DNA of 64,000 nt from Armatimonadota bacterium (lineage in GTDB: Bacteria > Armatimonadota > Fimbriimonadia > Fimbriimonadales > Fimbriimonadaceae), in contig JAFDWS010000002.1 in NCBI GenBank assembly GCA_018268375.1, positions 868,001-932,000 on the forward strand, in the 5' to 3' direction. Positions within the stretch are counted from its first letter, which is position 1. Every line of letters begins with the position of its first letter. Below the pieces are notes generated by a model, which saw only the letters and a list, made by a program, of their open reading frames with translations, had not been told where the DNA came from and did no database searches. Positions 1 to 8,243 of the stretch are shown here, piece after piece. The position numbers and the translations under genes are program-made.

Positions 1-128
1 TGCGGTTCTGAATCCTTGCTGCCTGAACAGACCTGACTCGAAGCGTAACGGTGACATTATGGTCCGAATCTTCACAAGCAGGTGAGAATTTGGGGCGCTT
101 AGGTGAAAACTAGGTCGCCCGCGACCTT

Positions 129-156
129 TTGAGACGGGGGAATCCGTCCAGAATAT
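129..156 (+). promoter_or_regulatory. possible promoter of the FHA gene
   Basis: TTGAGA at 129-134, a 16-nt spacer, then GAATAT at 151-156. The ATG at 166 lies 9 nt after the -10-like box, so the transcript would be almost leaderless. No Shine-Dalgarno is visible. Bases 1-128 hold nothing else I can name. Confidence 0.35.
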
Positions 157-165
157 GGCCTAGAG

Positions 166-1029
166 ATGAGCGATCCAAACCGAACGCAGATGGTGGCAGC
201 GCCGGTAGCTGACCCGAACCGCACCATCATGGGGAGCGCACCGTCACTGAACACGACGGTAACGATCAAGCCCGTCCAATGCCCTGTCTGCAAGTCCTTC
301 AACCCGCCGGGACTCATGTTCTGCAACGACTGTGGGCTGATTTTTGAGATGGCCCTCGATGGGGACGCTTTCGGCGCTCCCGCAGTCCAGCTTCCGGTCC
401 TCGTCGAGTCGACGGGTCGGGAGCACCAGCTAAGGCCGGGCGCCAACGTCATCGGTCGGGCCGGCGACATCTTGATCGAAGACACGCGGGTCAGCCGCAG
501 GCACTGCCAGGTGAATCTGGAAAACGGGACTGCGACCGTGGAAGACCTGGGGTCGACCAATGGGATATCCGTGGCTGGCGAGCGGCTCTCACAAGGCGAA
601 CGCCGCGCCATCGTCCATGGCACGACCGTCTCGCTCGGCGGCTTTGAGCTGACTCTCTCGATGCCGGGCGAGGCAGCGCGGACCGTGCAGGCTCTGAGTG
701 GGCGAACGGCCGCGATCTCCGTCGTGCCCACCGTCAGCGACGCTGTCGCCTGGCTTGAGTTTCCAGACCATGAAGTCGCCCTTTCGCCCGGGAGCCACTC
801 TTTCGGTCGCCGCGACTCAAACGAGATCGTGATCTCCGACCCATATGTCAGCGGCAGTCACGGCACGTTCGAGGTGACGGACGACGGTGTCTTCTTGACC
901 GACACCGGCTCGACGAACGGCACCGTGCTCAACGAGGCGAAACTCGCCCCAAACATGCGGACAAAACTCGGCGCCGGAGACGTGGTCAGGCTCGGAAGCC
1001 TCGAAGTCAAACTACGGTTCAAAGAGTAG
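166..1029 (+). CDS. zinc-ribbon protein with two FHA domains
   Basis: A 287-residue cytoplasmic protein. A zinc ribbon (CPVCK...CNDCG) lies near residues 39-57. It is followed by two forkhead-associated domains, at about 85-155 and 200-285. Each FHA domain carries the typical signature: GR..S/N, then SRRHC or SGSHG, then DLGSTNG or DTGSTNG. FHA domains bind phosphothreonine, so this is probably an adaptor or effector of Ser/Thr phosphorylation. The PP2C phosphatase gene follows after 40 bp in the same direction, which supports a Hanks-type kinase/phosphatase circuit, but no such kinase gene is in the window. The ATG at 166 is used because the zinc ribbon follows closely and no earlier start is in frame nearby. 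Confidence 0.85.
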   Translation: MSDPNRTQMVAAPVADPNRTIMGSAPSLNTTVTIKPVQCPVCKSFNPPGLMFCNDCGLIFEMALDGDAFGAPAVQLPVLVESTGREHQLRPGANVIGRAGDILIEDTRVSRRHCQVNLENGTATVEDLGSTNGISVAGERLSQGERRAIVHGTTVSLGGFELTLSMPGEAARTVQALSGRTAAISVVPTVSDAVAWLEFPDHEVALSPGSHSFGRRDSNEIVISDPYVSGSHGTFEVTDDGVFLTDTGSTNGTVLNEAKLAPNMRTKLGAGDVVRLGSLEVKLRFKE

Positions 1030-1069
1030 GTAACGTCAGGACGGACAGACACCGTTAGCCCAAACGATC

Positions 1070-1897
1070 ATGGAAGAAACCACCGCCGAATACGAAGTGG
1101 CCCAATTGGCGCCACCTGTCGAGCTACGGTTCACTCCCTCAGTTTCGGTCGGCGCCAAGACAGACCTCGGGCGTGTCCGCGAAAACAATGAGGACAAGTT
1201 CGAGTTCTACATCCCTGACGACGAAGCCAGATTGGCGAGCAAGGGTCTGCTGTTCGTCGTGTGTGACGGTATGGGCGGCCACGAAGCAGGGCAAATCGCC
1301 AGCGAGCTAGCGACGAAGACGTTCATCGACGTCTATTTGAACCATCCTGCCACTGAACCAGAGGCTGCACTCCGGGCTGCCGTCGGTGCCGCGAACCGCT
1401 TCGTCGTCGACGTTGCGAGAGCAGTGCCCTCGCGAAGGGGAATGGGGACGACCCTCAGTGCCTTGGTTCTTCTTCAAGACCAGGGATTTATCGCCCAGGT
1501 CGGGGACTCACGGATATACCGCCTTCGCGAAGGGGCGATCGAACAGTTGACCGTCGACCACACATGGGTCGAGGAGATGGTTCGGGCCGGTGTCATGTCC
1601 CGGGAAGAAGCCGAGCTGCACCCGAACCGGCACATGATCCTCCGCGCGATCGGAGCCGAAGGCGACGTCGAACCCGATATCTTCACCTTTGGGCTCCGAG
1701 AGTCTGACATATACGTTGTCTGTTCAGACGGTCTGACCAACCATGTCGGCGACGATGACATCGCGCGAATTGCCGGGGAGAACGGCCCGAGCGAAGCCGC
1801 ATGGAAACTTGTGAGCGCGGCCTTGGTCGGCGGAGGCAGCGACAACACGACCTGCATCGTCGTGCGGCTCGACGAACTCACCGACCGCGCCGTCTAG
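1070..1897 (+). CDS. PP2C-family Ser/Thr protein phosphatase
   Basis: A 275-residue PPM/PP2C phosphatase of about the bacterial (PrpC/Stp) length. Visible motifs: TDLGRVRENNEDKFEF with the metal-binding Asp region, VCDGMGGHEAGQIAS, GMGTTLSALVL, QVGDSRIYRLR, DHTWVEE, and near the end CSDGLTNHV and GGSDNTTCIVV. These residues place two metal ions and activate water for dephosphorylation of phospho-Ser/Thr. It follows the FHA gene in the same direction and probably shares its transcript. The stop codon shares CTAG with the stop of the convergent histidine kinase. Family assignment is firm; the substrate is unknown. Confidence 0.93.
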   Translation: MEETTAEYEVAQLAPPVELRFTPSVSVGAKTDLGRVRENNEDKFEFYIPDDEARLASKGLLFVVCDGMGGHEAGQIASELATKTFIDVYLNHPATEPEAALRAAVGAANRFVVDVARAVPSRRGMGTTLSALVLLQDQGFIAQVGDSRIYRLREGAIEQLTVDHTWVEEMVRAGVMSREEAELHPNRHMILRAIGAEGDVEPDIFTFGLRESDIYVVCSDGLTNHVGDDDIARIAGENGPSEAAWKLVSAALVGGGSDNTTCIVVRLDELTDRAV

Positions 1898-3189
1898 CCT
1901 GGGAACTCGAGGACGAACGTCGTTCCCTCGCCCAGCTTGGACTGGACACTGACCTTCGCATTCAAGGCGGTGGCCAGTTCCATCACGACTTTGGTGCCGA
2001 GCCCACTTCCCGCCGCCCGTTGCCAAGACGAAGACGCAGTTCCGGCTAGGATGTTTCGGACGACGGCGGGCGGGATGCCAGGGCCCTCGTCTTGCACCTC
2101 AAGCACGTGCTTCTTGTCGCGGTAGCGATACCGCACCGTCACGTCCCCAAAATAGGCGTCATCGTCGGTGGCGTTCTCGGCGAGCCACTCGTCGGTCACC
2201 ATTTCTGCCACGGCCTTGATGGCATTTCCGACAAGGTTCTCAACGATGCGGATGACGTAAAGATCGTCGAAGGCGAACTCGGGAGCGCCCTCTTCCAGGT
2301 CATAGACAATGCGGACATGCGCCTTTCTGGCCGGGGACTCCAGGTACTGCGCGCTTTGCTTCACGACCGCGGCCAGAGAAGCGGTCTTCAGTTTGGGAGT
2401 CAGCTTCTTTCCAGCAGCGAGATCATTGATGAGGCGGGCATAGCGGTAAACGCGCTCGCTGTACGGAGCGAACACGTCCTCGAAGGATCCTTCCAGCATC
2501 TCAAGGTGGAAACAGGCTTCCGAATTTGTCGGCCCTTTGCCCAAGGCTTCCTTTAATCCGTTAAGGTTTCGACGGAAATCTTCAATAAATGTTAGAAGCA
2601 CGCCTGCCTTGTTGGCAAGATCGTGGGCGGCCCTGCCCATACCTTCGAGTGACGCGACCCGCGTCTGTTGGGTGAGCAGGCGGGAGTTCATGATGGCCAA
2701 CGTGGCCACGTCGCTGACGGTGTCCAACACCACTTCGTCGGTCTCGTTAAAGCCTCCGTGAAGCTTGTTCACGAGTTGTACGACGCCGACCGGATCCATA
2801 CCCGGGATACCGAGCGGCAAGGTCATCATCGAGCGGACGGTGATGCCCGTTTTCTCCCGGATTCGCAATCGGCCCGGCTGTCCTTCTTGAGGGAAATTGT
2901 TGACCCTTGCCTTTTGGGTCTGGAAGACGTCGCCGGCGATACCATAGTCGTCGGGAATGTCGAGGCGCTCCAGCTGCTCGGCAACGTCCTCCGGGTAGAC
3001 GTAGGCGAAGCGAAGCCGCTTGTGCGCGGGCTCATGGAGGTAGATCGTGCCGCCCTCTGCCCCGACGGCCTGGACGGAGATTTCCAGGACGTCTCGGAGA
3101 ACCACGTTCAAATCAGCGGGGCTGGCCAACTTGCGAGTGGCCAGGTGAACCGCTTCGAGTAGACGCGAGGTCTCATGGATCGGCAGCAT
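1894..3189 (-). CDS. GAF-domain sensor histidine kinase
   Basis: From ATG 3189 the product is 431 residues. A GAF domain spans about 22-175 (EGGTIYLHEP, RSMMTLPLG, GVVQLVNK). A dimerisation region follows with a probable phospho-acceptor His in AHDLANK near residue 189. The HATPase domain shows an N box (ENLVGNAIKAV), G1 (VQDEGPGIP) and G2 (GSGLGTKVVMELA). No transmembrane segment is seen, so it is probably a cytosolic sensor. In-frame ATGs also exist at 3204 and 3267. I prefer 3189 because a strong promoter (-35 at 3226-3231, -10 at 3203-3208) would start transcription downstream of the other two. No response regulator gene is adjacent. It converges on the PP2C gene with a 4-bp overlap. Confidence 0.85.
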   Translation of the reverse strand: MLPIHETSRLLEAVHLATRKLASPADLNVVLRDVLEISVQAVGAEGGTIYLHEPAHKRLRFAYVYPEDVAEQLERLDIPDDYGIAGDVFQTQKARVNNFPQEGQPGRLRIREKTGITVRSMMTLPLGIPGMDPVGVVQLVNKLHGGFNETDEVVLDTVSDVATLAIMNSRLLTQQTRVASLEGMGRAAHDLANKAGVLLTFIEDFRRNLNGLKEALGKGPTNSEACFHLEMLEGSFEDVFAPYSERVYRYARLINDLAAGKKLTPKLKTASLAAVVKQSAQYLESPARKAHVRIVYDLEEGAPEFAFDDLYVIRIVENLVGNAIKAVAEMVTDEWLAENATDDDAYFGDVTVRYRYRDKKHVLEVQDEGPGIPPAVVRNILAGTASSSWQRAAGSGLGTKVVMELATALNAKVSVQSKLGEGTTFVLEFPG

Positions 3190-3202
3190 TCCAACGGACG
3201 AC

Positions 3203-3231
3203 ATTCTAGGACTTAAGTCCCTATCTTTCAA
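3203..3231 (-). promoter_or_regulatory. promoter of the GAF kinase with a palindromic spacer
   Basis: On the minus strand: TTGAAA (3231-3226), a 17-nt spacer, TAGAAT (3208-3203). The spacer contains the perfect 12-bp palindrome GGACTTAAGTCC (3209-3220), which would be well placed as an operator. The -10 overlaps the ATG at 3204, so translation should start at 3189 with a very short leader. Confidence 0.6.
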
Positions 3232-3293
3232 CGCCCAGTATGGCTCGTGAGTTCCAGCCCTCGCCACCTTCTCGCAAAAATCTGCTAGTAAAA

Positions 3294-4400
3294 CTACGTA
3301 AGGCCGAGGAACATCAGGTCAAGGGACTTTTCAACTAAGACGCCTGAAGCCGCCACCAGAACCACGCCGGACCCTGACGGGACGACTTTCACCACTTTGT
3401 CGAACCCGTCAGGCAGGTCGACAACGCCGATGATCGTTTTGATCTCAAGGGGCTCGCGTGGGTCCAAGTCCTTGAACGTCTCGAAACCAGCAGCCTGCAT
3501 AGGGTTGGGGCTGACGCTGCCCCGAAGCCCCAAGTGGAAGTAGGTTGTGGCTTCCTCGATTCCAAGCACCGCTCGGTGCCGGCCGTTCCAAGGCGGATAA
3601 TGCCGGCCGCCGTTCGAGAACCAGAGCACGGTGCCGGTCAATATCCTGGGGTTTTTGAGTTGGAAGAACGCGAATCGCTCCCCTGGAAAAGTCACCGCCG
3701 ACCACCCGAGACCCTCCTTCGGATCTGTCGCGACCTGTGCAAGGTCCTCGAAGCCCTCGCGAGCGGGATACAAGCCCAAGTCGGTCGTCCCACCCGTCTC
3801 CAATGTGACAGATTCCAGGTCGGTGAACTCCGCTCCGGGCGCCAGACTTGAATAGCCGCCAGCGGCAGGATCCTCAAATCGACCGGGAAAGACCTGCCCC
3901 CAGGCGAGTTTGGGCAATGTGAGAATTCCAGGAGACCGGAACTTCACCATGCAGTGCATGCCGAAGGACATCGGCCCCGCGACGCCGAGCAGAGTGTGCC
4001 GCTGATAGACCGCGCCATCGCCACACCTGACAGTCTTATAGATCCGTCCCTTGCGCACCTGGCAGTCGAGGACGAGGTCGAGCGTGCCGTCAGAAGCGTT
4101 GTCAAATTGCCATTCGTTGTTCGCGCTCTCTCCATGAAGGGGGTGGTTCTCGCCGAGGTAAGGCTCAGGCGAGCCTCCAAACGGCATGCAGAAGAAGTCC
4201 CCCCGCAAGGGACCCAACAGCGCGGGCTCTGTCACCGCGGATTCGCTGTGCCAAGGCGCGACACTGAGGGGGGAAACCGTCCTTCCCGGCAGGTCGAACT
4301 CGATTGGCCCGAGCATTCCCCCGAGCTTTGTGACCGATGCCCGCACATTCGGTGAGGAGACTTCCCATGACTCCTGCCCCATCACCGTGCGAAACGCCAT
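3294..4400 (-). CDS. galactose-mutarotase-like protein of unknown function
   Basis: A 368-residue soluble protein without a signal peptide. The segments PLRGDFFCMPFG and HPLHGESANNEW near residues 90-115, followed by a long series of beta-strand-like stretches, resemble aldose-1-epimerase/mutarotase-fold proteins. I could not identify the catalytic His/Glu pair with confidence, so the activity is open. The ATG at 4400 is preceded by a promoter-like TTGTTA-18-TAAAAC with only 7 nt between the -10 and the start codon, which rules out the longer frame starting inside the divergent gene. It is divergent from the secreted hydrolase gene; a shared role in carbohydrate use is possible but unproven. 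Confidence 0.55.
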   Translation of the reverse strand: MAFRTVMGQESWEVSSPNVRASVTKLGGMLGPIEFDLPGRTVSPLSVAPWHSESAVTEPALLGPLRGDFFCMPFGGSPEPYLGENHPLHGESANNEWQFDNASDGTLDLVLDCQVRKGRIYKTVRCGDGAVYQRHTLLGVAGPMSFGMHCMVKFRSPGILTLPKLAWGQVFPGRFEDPAAGGYSSLAPGAEFTDLESVTLETGGTTDLGLYPAREGFEDLAQVATDPKEGLGWSAVTFPGERFAFFQLKNPRILTGTVLWFSNGGRHYPPWNGRHRAVLGIEEATTYFHLGLRGSVSPNPMQAAGFETFKDLDPREPLEIKTIIGVVDLPDGFDKVVKVVPSGSGVVLVAASGVLVEKSLDLMFLGLT

Positions 4401-4407
4401 GCGGAGA

Positions 4408-4437
4408 GTTTTACCGAGCCCCGCTTTCGGGTAACAA
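4408..4437 (-). promoter_or_regulatory. promoter for the mutarotase-like gene
   Basis: Minus strand: TTGTTA (4437-4432), 18-nt spacer, TAAAAC (4413-4408), then 7 nt to the ATG at 4400. No Shine-Dalgarno fits, so the transcript is probably leaderless. Confidence 0.5.
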
Positions 4438-4443
4438 GGTCGC

Positions 4444-6852
4444 GTGCTTTCCAGCTTCCTCTTGACCTGCACCCTTGCGAGCTCCTCTCCCTCCGGCGAC
4501 ATCCACCGTTTCGAGGACGTGCTGGTCGTGGGCCCCGTCGCCCAGGGAGGCAGGACGCCGTGCCCGGTCGATCCGATCGCCTATCAAATGGTGACTGGCG
4601 ACTTCAAGGCTCCGACCCAAGGCGACAAGCTCCTTCTCCCAAGCGGCACGGAACGCACTTGGAAGCCCGCGAAAGCCGGGGCCGACGGTTGGGTGTCCGA
4701 TGGTGCCTTCTCTGGCGGATACGCCTTTGCCTCGTTCAAGTCGGCAAGCGAGCGGGTGGCCATCCTGGAGGCTGCTGGACACACGATGGTCTATGTTAAC
4801 GGGGAGCCCCGGGGAGGCGACCCGTATGGCTTTGGCTACCTTAAGCTACCGGTACTGCTGCACAAGGGAGAGAACCAGTTTCTTTTCGCGGTCGGGCGCG
4901 GGCGCATGACCGCGAAACTGACGGAGCCCGAATCTGCGTTTGCGATCCTGGGCGACGACCCGACCTTCCCCGACCAAATTGCCGGCGAAGAGAAGCGGCT
5001 GGAGTGCAGCGTCATTGTCAGCAACGCCACGAAGGCTACGATCCGCGGGCGTTTGAGGTGCGAGGTAGACGGTCATTCCGGTGAATGGTGGCCGGCGACC
5101 GTGACTCCTCTCACCGTCAAGAAGATTCGCTTCCAAACCCCGATGATGCCGGCGAACTCCGAAGGAAAGGTGACGCTGCGCGTGAGCCTCTCAACGGGCG
5201 CTGGTGAACCCGTCACATCGACAAAGGAGTTCAGCCTCGATGTGCGCCCAAGGACGTCGGTGCACAAGCGCACGTTTGTCAGCGGAATCGACGGCAGCGT
5301 CCAGTATTACGCAGTCCAGCCCGGCACGGACAAAGGCGCCAAAGCTATGGTGCTCAGTCTTCACGGCGCGAGCGTCGAGGCGAGCGGCCAGGCCGCCGCT
5401 TATGGACAGAAGAGCTGGTGCGACATTGTTTGCCCGACGAACGGCAGACCCTATGGTTTCGATTGGGAGGATTGGGGCCGGATCAACGCGTTGGAGACAC
5501 TCGCCGACGCCAAGAGACTCTACAAGCCGCTTGAGGACCGAATCTACTTGACGGGCCACTCTATGGGCGGGCACGGCACTTATTCAATCGGGGTCACGAA
5601 CCCTGGCCTTTTCGCTGCGATCGCGCCGTGCGCCGGCTGGATTTCGTTCTGGTCTTACGCTGGAGGTGCTGATTGGAAGGATGCCGATCCTGTCGAGAAG
5701 GTGTTGAGAAGGGCGGCAAACGGCAGCGACACCCTCAAGATGCTCGACAATACGACTGGGCTCGGTGTCTACATCCAGCATGGCGACGCTGATGACAACG
5801 TGCCTGTCGAGCAGGCACGGGAGATGCGCCGGAGGCTCGCAGAGTTCCATAAGGACTTCGACTGGCATGAGGAGCCGGGACAAGGCCATTGGTTCGACAC
5901 TGACCCGGAGCCAGGCGCCAACTGTGAGGACTATGCTCCGCTGTTCGCATTCTTGGCCAAGCACCGGATCCTTCTTGGGCTTGAGGGGCGCAGCGCGAAA
6001 TTCACCTCTGTGAATCCGGGAGCGTCGGGAACGTACCGCTACTTGGTGATGGGGAGCCAGGTCGTTTGCTTAGATCCCAGCACGGTCGAGGCAAAAGCTT
6101 CCCCTGATGGAAAGGAAATCACGGCCTCGACCAAAAACCTGTCTTCCCTGGGATTCGACACGGACTCGCTCGGCAGCCCTGAGAGCTTGAAAGTCAGGCT
6201 CGACGGCTCCGACCCCATCGAAGTCCAGAATCCAAAAGGCGTCGTTTGGTTCGAGAGTGTGGAAGGAAAGTGGCGGCTGCGCCCTGGCCCGCCTGACCCG
6301 GCAAAAGTGAAGCTCGTCTCTAACTTCAAGTCAGCGTTCCTGAACCGTGTGTGCCTCGTGTACGGAACCAAGCCAGGCAACGAGATTTCCCGGTGGTCCT
6401 ACGTCCGAGCCCGGTATGACGCTGAAACCTGGATGTACCGCGGCAATGGGTCGCTTGAACTCGTGCCGGACTCGGAGTTCAAGTGGAGCGACACGCAAGG
6501 GCCAGCCCCGCGCAATGTCGTGCTCTACGGCAACCCGACCGGCAACGCAGCCTTTGGCCCCGGCATGAAGGTCATGCCCGCTGGAGGAAGCCACGGGATA
6601 CCGGCCGATGCCGGCATCCTTTGCCTGACAAGGAACCCTGTCGGACGGGGAATAGTGGGTGTCATTGGGGGTGCCTCGCTTACCGGTTGCCGCGTCACCG
6701 AGAGGCTTTCAGTCTTCAGTTCAGGAGTCCATTTCGCCGACTTCTTTGTCGCCTCGCCCGAGATGTATCTCAAGGGGAGCAAGGGCGTACTGGCGACGGG
6801 CTACTTCGGAAACGAGTGGCAATACGACGAAAAGTCGGCAGCTTGGCGCTGA
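4444..6852 (+). CDS. secreted alpha/beta-hydrolase (prolyl-oligopeptidase/esterase type)
   Basis: An 802-residue protein. GTG 4444 is preceded by AAGG four bases upstream and gives a short hydrophobic N-terminus (MLSSFLLTCTLASSS), so export is likely. Residues up to about 280 look like beta-rich accessory domains. The alpha/beta-hydrolase core follows: nucleophile elbow GHSMGG near 371-376, a probable catalytic Asp in GDADDNVP near 447, and His in GQGHWF near 480. The C-terminal 300 residues are beta-rich and unassigned. The fold resembles prolyl-oligopeptidase-like and PHB-depolymerase-like esterases; the substrate (ester, peptide or polysaccharide acyl group) cannot be read from the sequence. 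It is divergent from the mutarotase-like gene, 43 bp away. Confidence 0.75.
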   Translation: MLSSFLLTCTLASSSPSGDIHRFEDVLVVGPVAQGGRTPCPVDPIAYQMVTGDFKAPTQGDKLLLPSGTERTWKPAKAGADGWVSDGAFSGGYAFASFKSASERVAILEAAGHTMVYVNGEPRGGDPYGFGYLKLPVLLHKGENQFLFAVGRGRMTAKLTEPESAFAILGDDPTFPDQIAGEEKRLECSVIVSNATKATIRGRLRCEVDGHSGEWWPATVTPLTVKKIRFQTPMMPANSEGKVTLRVSLSTGAGEPVTSTKEFSLDVRPRTSVHKRTFVSGIDGSVQYYAVQPGTDKGAKAMVLSLHGASVEASGQAAAYGQKSWCDIVCPTNGRPYGFDWEDWGRINALETLADAKRLYKPLEDRIYLTGHSMGGHGTYSIGVTNPGLFAAIAPCAGWISFWSYAGGADWKDADPVEKVLRRAANGSDTLKMLDNTTGLGVYIQHGDADDNVPVEQAREMRRRLAEFHKDFDWHEEPGQGHWFDTDPEPGANCEDYAPLFAFLAKHRILLGLEGRSAKFTSVNPGASGTYRYLVMGSQVVCLDPSTVEAKASPDGKEITASTKNLSSLGFDTDSLGSPESLKVRLDGSDPIEVQNPKGVVWFESVEGKWRLRPGPPDPAKVKLVSNFKSAFLNRVCLVYGTKPGNEISRWSYVRARYDAETWMYRGNGSLELVPDSEFKWSDTQGPAPRNVVLYGNPTGNAAFGPGMKVMPAGGSHGIPADAGILCLTRNPVGRGIVGVIGGASLTGCRVTERLSVFSSGVHFADFFVASPEMYLKGSKGVLATGYFGNEWQYDEKSAAWR

Positions 6853-6853
6853 C

Positions 6854-7090
6854 CTAGGCGTTTTTCGAATAGTAGAAGAGCTTTCGGTTGATGAACCCGG
6901 AAGGCAAGGCTCCACGCAACACCTGGTGCTCTGACAGGGCTTTGCGGCATTCCTCGCATCCCTCAAGATGAGATTCGACGGCGGCCTTCTCTTCTGCCTC
7001 TAACTCGTCGCACAGGTACAGGTAGAGCAGGTCGCGGACTTCTTCGCAAGACATCGCTTGCACCTCGCTCTTTGGCGTGTCGTCTGTCAT
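6854..7090 (-). CDS. small zinc-finger anti-sigma-like protein
   Basis: A 78-residue protein with the zinc-binding pattern of the zf-HC2/ZAS family: Cys in MSCEEVRDLL and then H-x3-C-x2-C in HLEGCEECRK. There is no transmembrane segment, so it would be a soluble anti-sigma factor or a redox/metal-responsive regulator. It is divergent from an ECF-type sigma gene whose start is at 7398, a plausible cognate pair, although a second sigma gene lies at 8244-8825. AGGGAAAG upstream of the ATG can act as ribosome-binding site. Its stop is 1 bp from that of the convergent hydrolase gene. Confidence 0.75.
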   Translation of the reverse strand: MTDDTPKSEVQAMSCEEVRDLLYLYLCDELEAEEKAAVESHLEGCEECRKALSEHQVLRGALPSGFINRKLFYYSKNA

Positions 7091-7397
7091 CGGTGGTTTC
7101 TTTCCCTGTCAAGAATGCAAGTACGAGCCCAGCGCTGCCCGTGTCGCCGATCCGCGCCGGTCTGCTTAATCTTTGGTTAACGGACGCCGGGATGTGACGG
7201 TCCTGTCGAAAACCCAGCAAAGCTAGGGACGGTCGGGTGGGGTCGCTCGTGCCGCCCACCCGTACAATTGCGGGAGTTTAGCGTTTGTGAATAACCCGTG
7301 TCACAAATTTCACAGACCCCAGCAATACTCGCATAGACCGCCTGAGGGAGACGAGCGGTCGGGGGTTTTGCTAGTGGGTTTAACATCGACAGGAGTC
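7091..7397. promoter_or_regulatory. intergenic region with three inverted repeats
   Basis: This 307-bp gap separates the anti-sigma-like gene and the divergent sigma gene. It holds an 8-bp repeat CGGGTGGG/CCCACCCG (7234-7241/7255-7262), a 7-bp repeat TTTGTGA/TCACAAA with a 10-nt spacer (7284-7290/7301-7307), and a 6-bp hairpin GACCGC/GCGGTC (7336-7341/7355-7360) inside the likely leader of the sigma mRNA. The middle repeat is spaced like a dimeric operator but not like the CRP consensus, which has a 6-nt spacer. No reading frame of note is seen. Confidence 0.5.
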
Positions 7398-7952
7398 ATG
7401 GGGCATGTCCAGCCATCGCGCTGGGCGGAGCAGTTTGCAAGAGGCGACCGCAGAGTTGGAGACAGGCTCGCGGACCATGTGCGGAGCGTTTTGAGGCGGA
7501 GGTTTCTCGCCCTCGGCTTGACCTCGCAAGACGCAGAAGACCTTGTTCAGGAATGCGTCGTTCTGGTCTTCGACGCCATCCACGAATTCGATGCCGGCAA
7601 GGGCAACTTGGACTCATGGCTCTCCGGATATGCGCGCAATGTCGCCCGCTCCTGGTGGCGGGGTGCTTACTCGAGGCGCCGGTCTGAGTCTTCGCTCGAT
7701 TCCGTCCCCGAGGTCCAGGAGGAGTTCAAGACTGACTTGGCAGGGAGCGGGGCGCTCGAGGCCGCTCTGGGCGAACTCAACCCGATCGACCAGGAACTGC
7801 TCCAAATGCGCTTTTGCTATGGCTATTCCTTCGACGAAATCGCCGAAATGGCGGACATCACTCCTGTCAACGCGCGGAAGCGAGTCTCGCGAGCAGTTGA
7901 GTGCCTCCGTAAGAACGAGGAGCTCAGGCACGAAATCGGCTTCGTCGGTTGA
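7398..7952 (+). CDS. ECF-type RNA polymerase sigma factor
   Basis: A 184-residue sigma-70 family protein with region 2 (DAEDLVQECVVLVFDAI, then GNLDSWLSGYARNVARSWWR) and region 4 (YSFDEIAEMADITPVNARKRVSRAVECL). No region 1.1 or 3 is present, as in ECF sigma factors. The ATG at 7398 has AGGAG just upstream; a longer frame reaches 7287 but its added residues do not look like sigma sequence. It is divergent from the zinc-finger anti-sigma-like gene, its most likely partner. A strong intrinsic terminator starts 24 nt after the stop. Confidence 0.9.
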   Translation: MGHVQPSRWAEQFARGDRRVGDRLADHVRSVLRRRFLALGLTSQDAEDLVQECVVLVFDAIHEFDAGKGNLDSWLSGYARNVARSWWRGAYSRRRSESSLDSVPEVQEEFKTDLAGSGALEAALGELNPIDQELLQMRFCYGYSFDEIAEMADITPVNARKRVSRAVECLRKNEELRHEIGFVG

Positions 7953-7975
7953 CATCTTGATTCCAACTACTGGGG

Positions 7976-8009
7976 AGCCCAGGTCAAGCGACCTGGGCTT
8001 TTTAGTTTT
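7976..8009 (+). terminator. intrinsic terminator of the sigma gene
   Basis: Perfect 10-bp stem AGCCCAGGTC/GACCTGGGCT (7976-7985/7990-7999) with a 4-nt loop, followed by a T-rich tract. Confidence 0.92.
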
Positions 8010-8061
8010 TCGGTGCGTCATCACTCCGCCGAAGTGCAAATTTTCAAGAATTTTTCCTGGC

Positions 8062-8090
8062 TTGTCACATCCTCCCAAGGAACCGACAAT
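8062..8090 (+). promoter_or_regulatory. promoter of the candidate small RNA
   Basis: TTGTCA (8062-8067), a 17-nt spacer and GACAAT (8085-8090). It lies between two terminator-like elements and points away from any plus-strand coding region, so it probably drives the structured transcript described next. Confidence 0.55.
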
Positions 8091-8096
8091 AGATCA

Positions 8097-8237
8097 GTAC
8101 AGCTCGATACTGAGCGATCGAGACAACGAGAATTGCGCGAGGCAGGTGAGGACCCTTAGGGGCCGAGAACCCGAAGTGCGCAACGAATCGAACAATGGCC
8201 GACAGGGTTTTGTACCTCTCCACCTGTCGGTCTCTTT
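8097..8237 (+). ncRNA. candidate stand-alone small RNA
   Basis: About 141 nt between a promoter-like sequence and a hairpin with a T7 tail, with no coding potential. Foldable parts: CTCGAT/ATCGAG (8103-8108/8117-8122), competing with CAGTA/TACTG (8095-8099/8108-8112). A longer arm pairs CGA and TTGCGC (8127-8129, 8133-8138) with GCGCAA and TCG (8178-8183, 8188-8190). The terminator hairpin is at 8199-8230. The next gene downstream is on the opposite strand, so this is not a cis riboswitch for it. I do not recognise 6S, SRP, tmRNA or RNase P signatures. Family unknown. Confidence 0.5.
8199..8237 (+). terminator. intrinsic terminator ending the small RNA
   Basis: 8-bp stem CCGACAGG/CCTGTCGG (8199-8206/8223-8230), 16-nt loop, followed by TCTCTTTTTTT. 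It lies just past the stop codon of the convergent sigma gene. Confidence 0.85.
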
Positions 8238-8243
8238 TTTTGT

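Noticed and set aside
7284..7307. CRP/FNR-type operator
   Set aside because: TGTGA and TCACA are 10 nt apart rather than 6, so the spacing does not fit CRP or FNR.
8097..8237. Known RNA classes (6S, SRP, tmRNA, RNase P) for the candidate small RNA
   Set aside because: The ends do not pair to a long closed stem as in 6S, and the conserved SRP and RNase P sequence boxes are absent.
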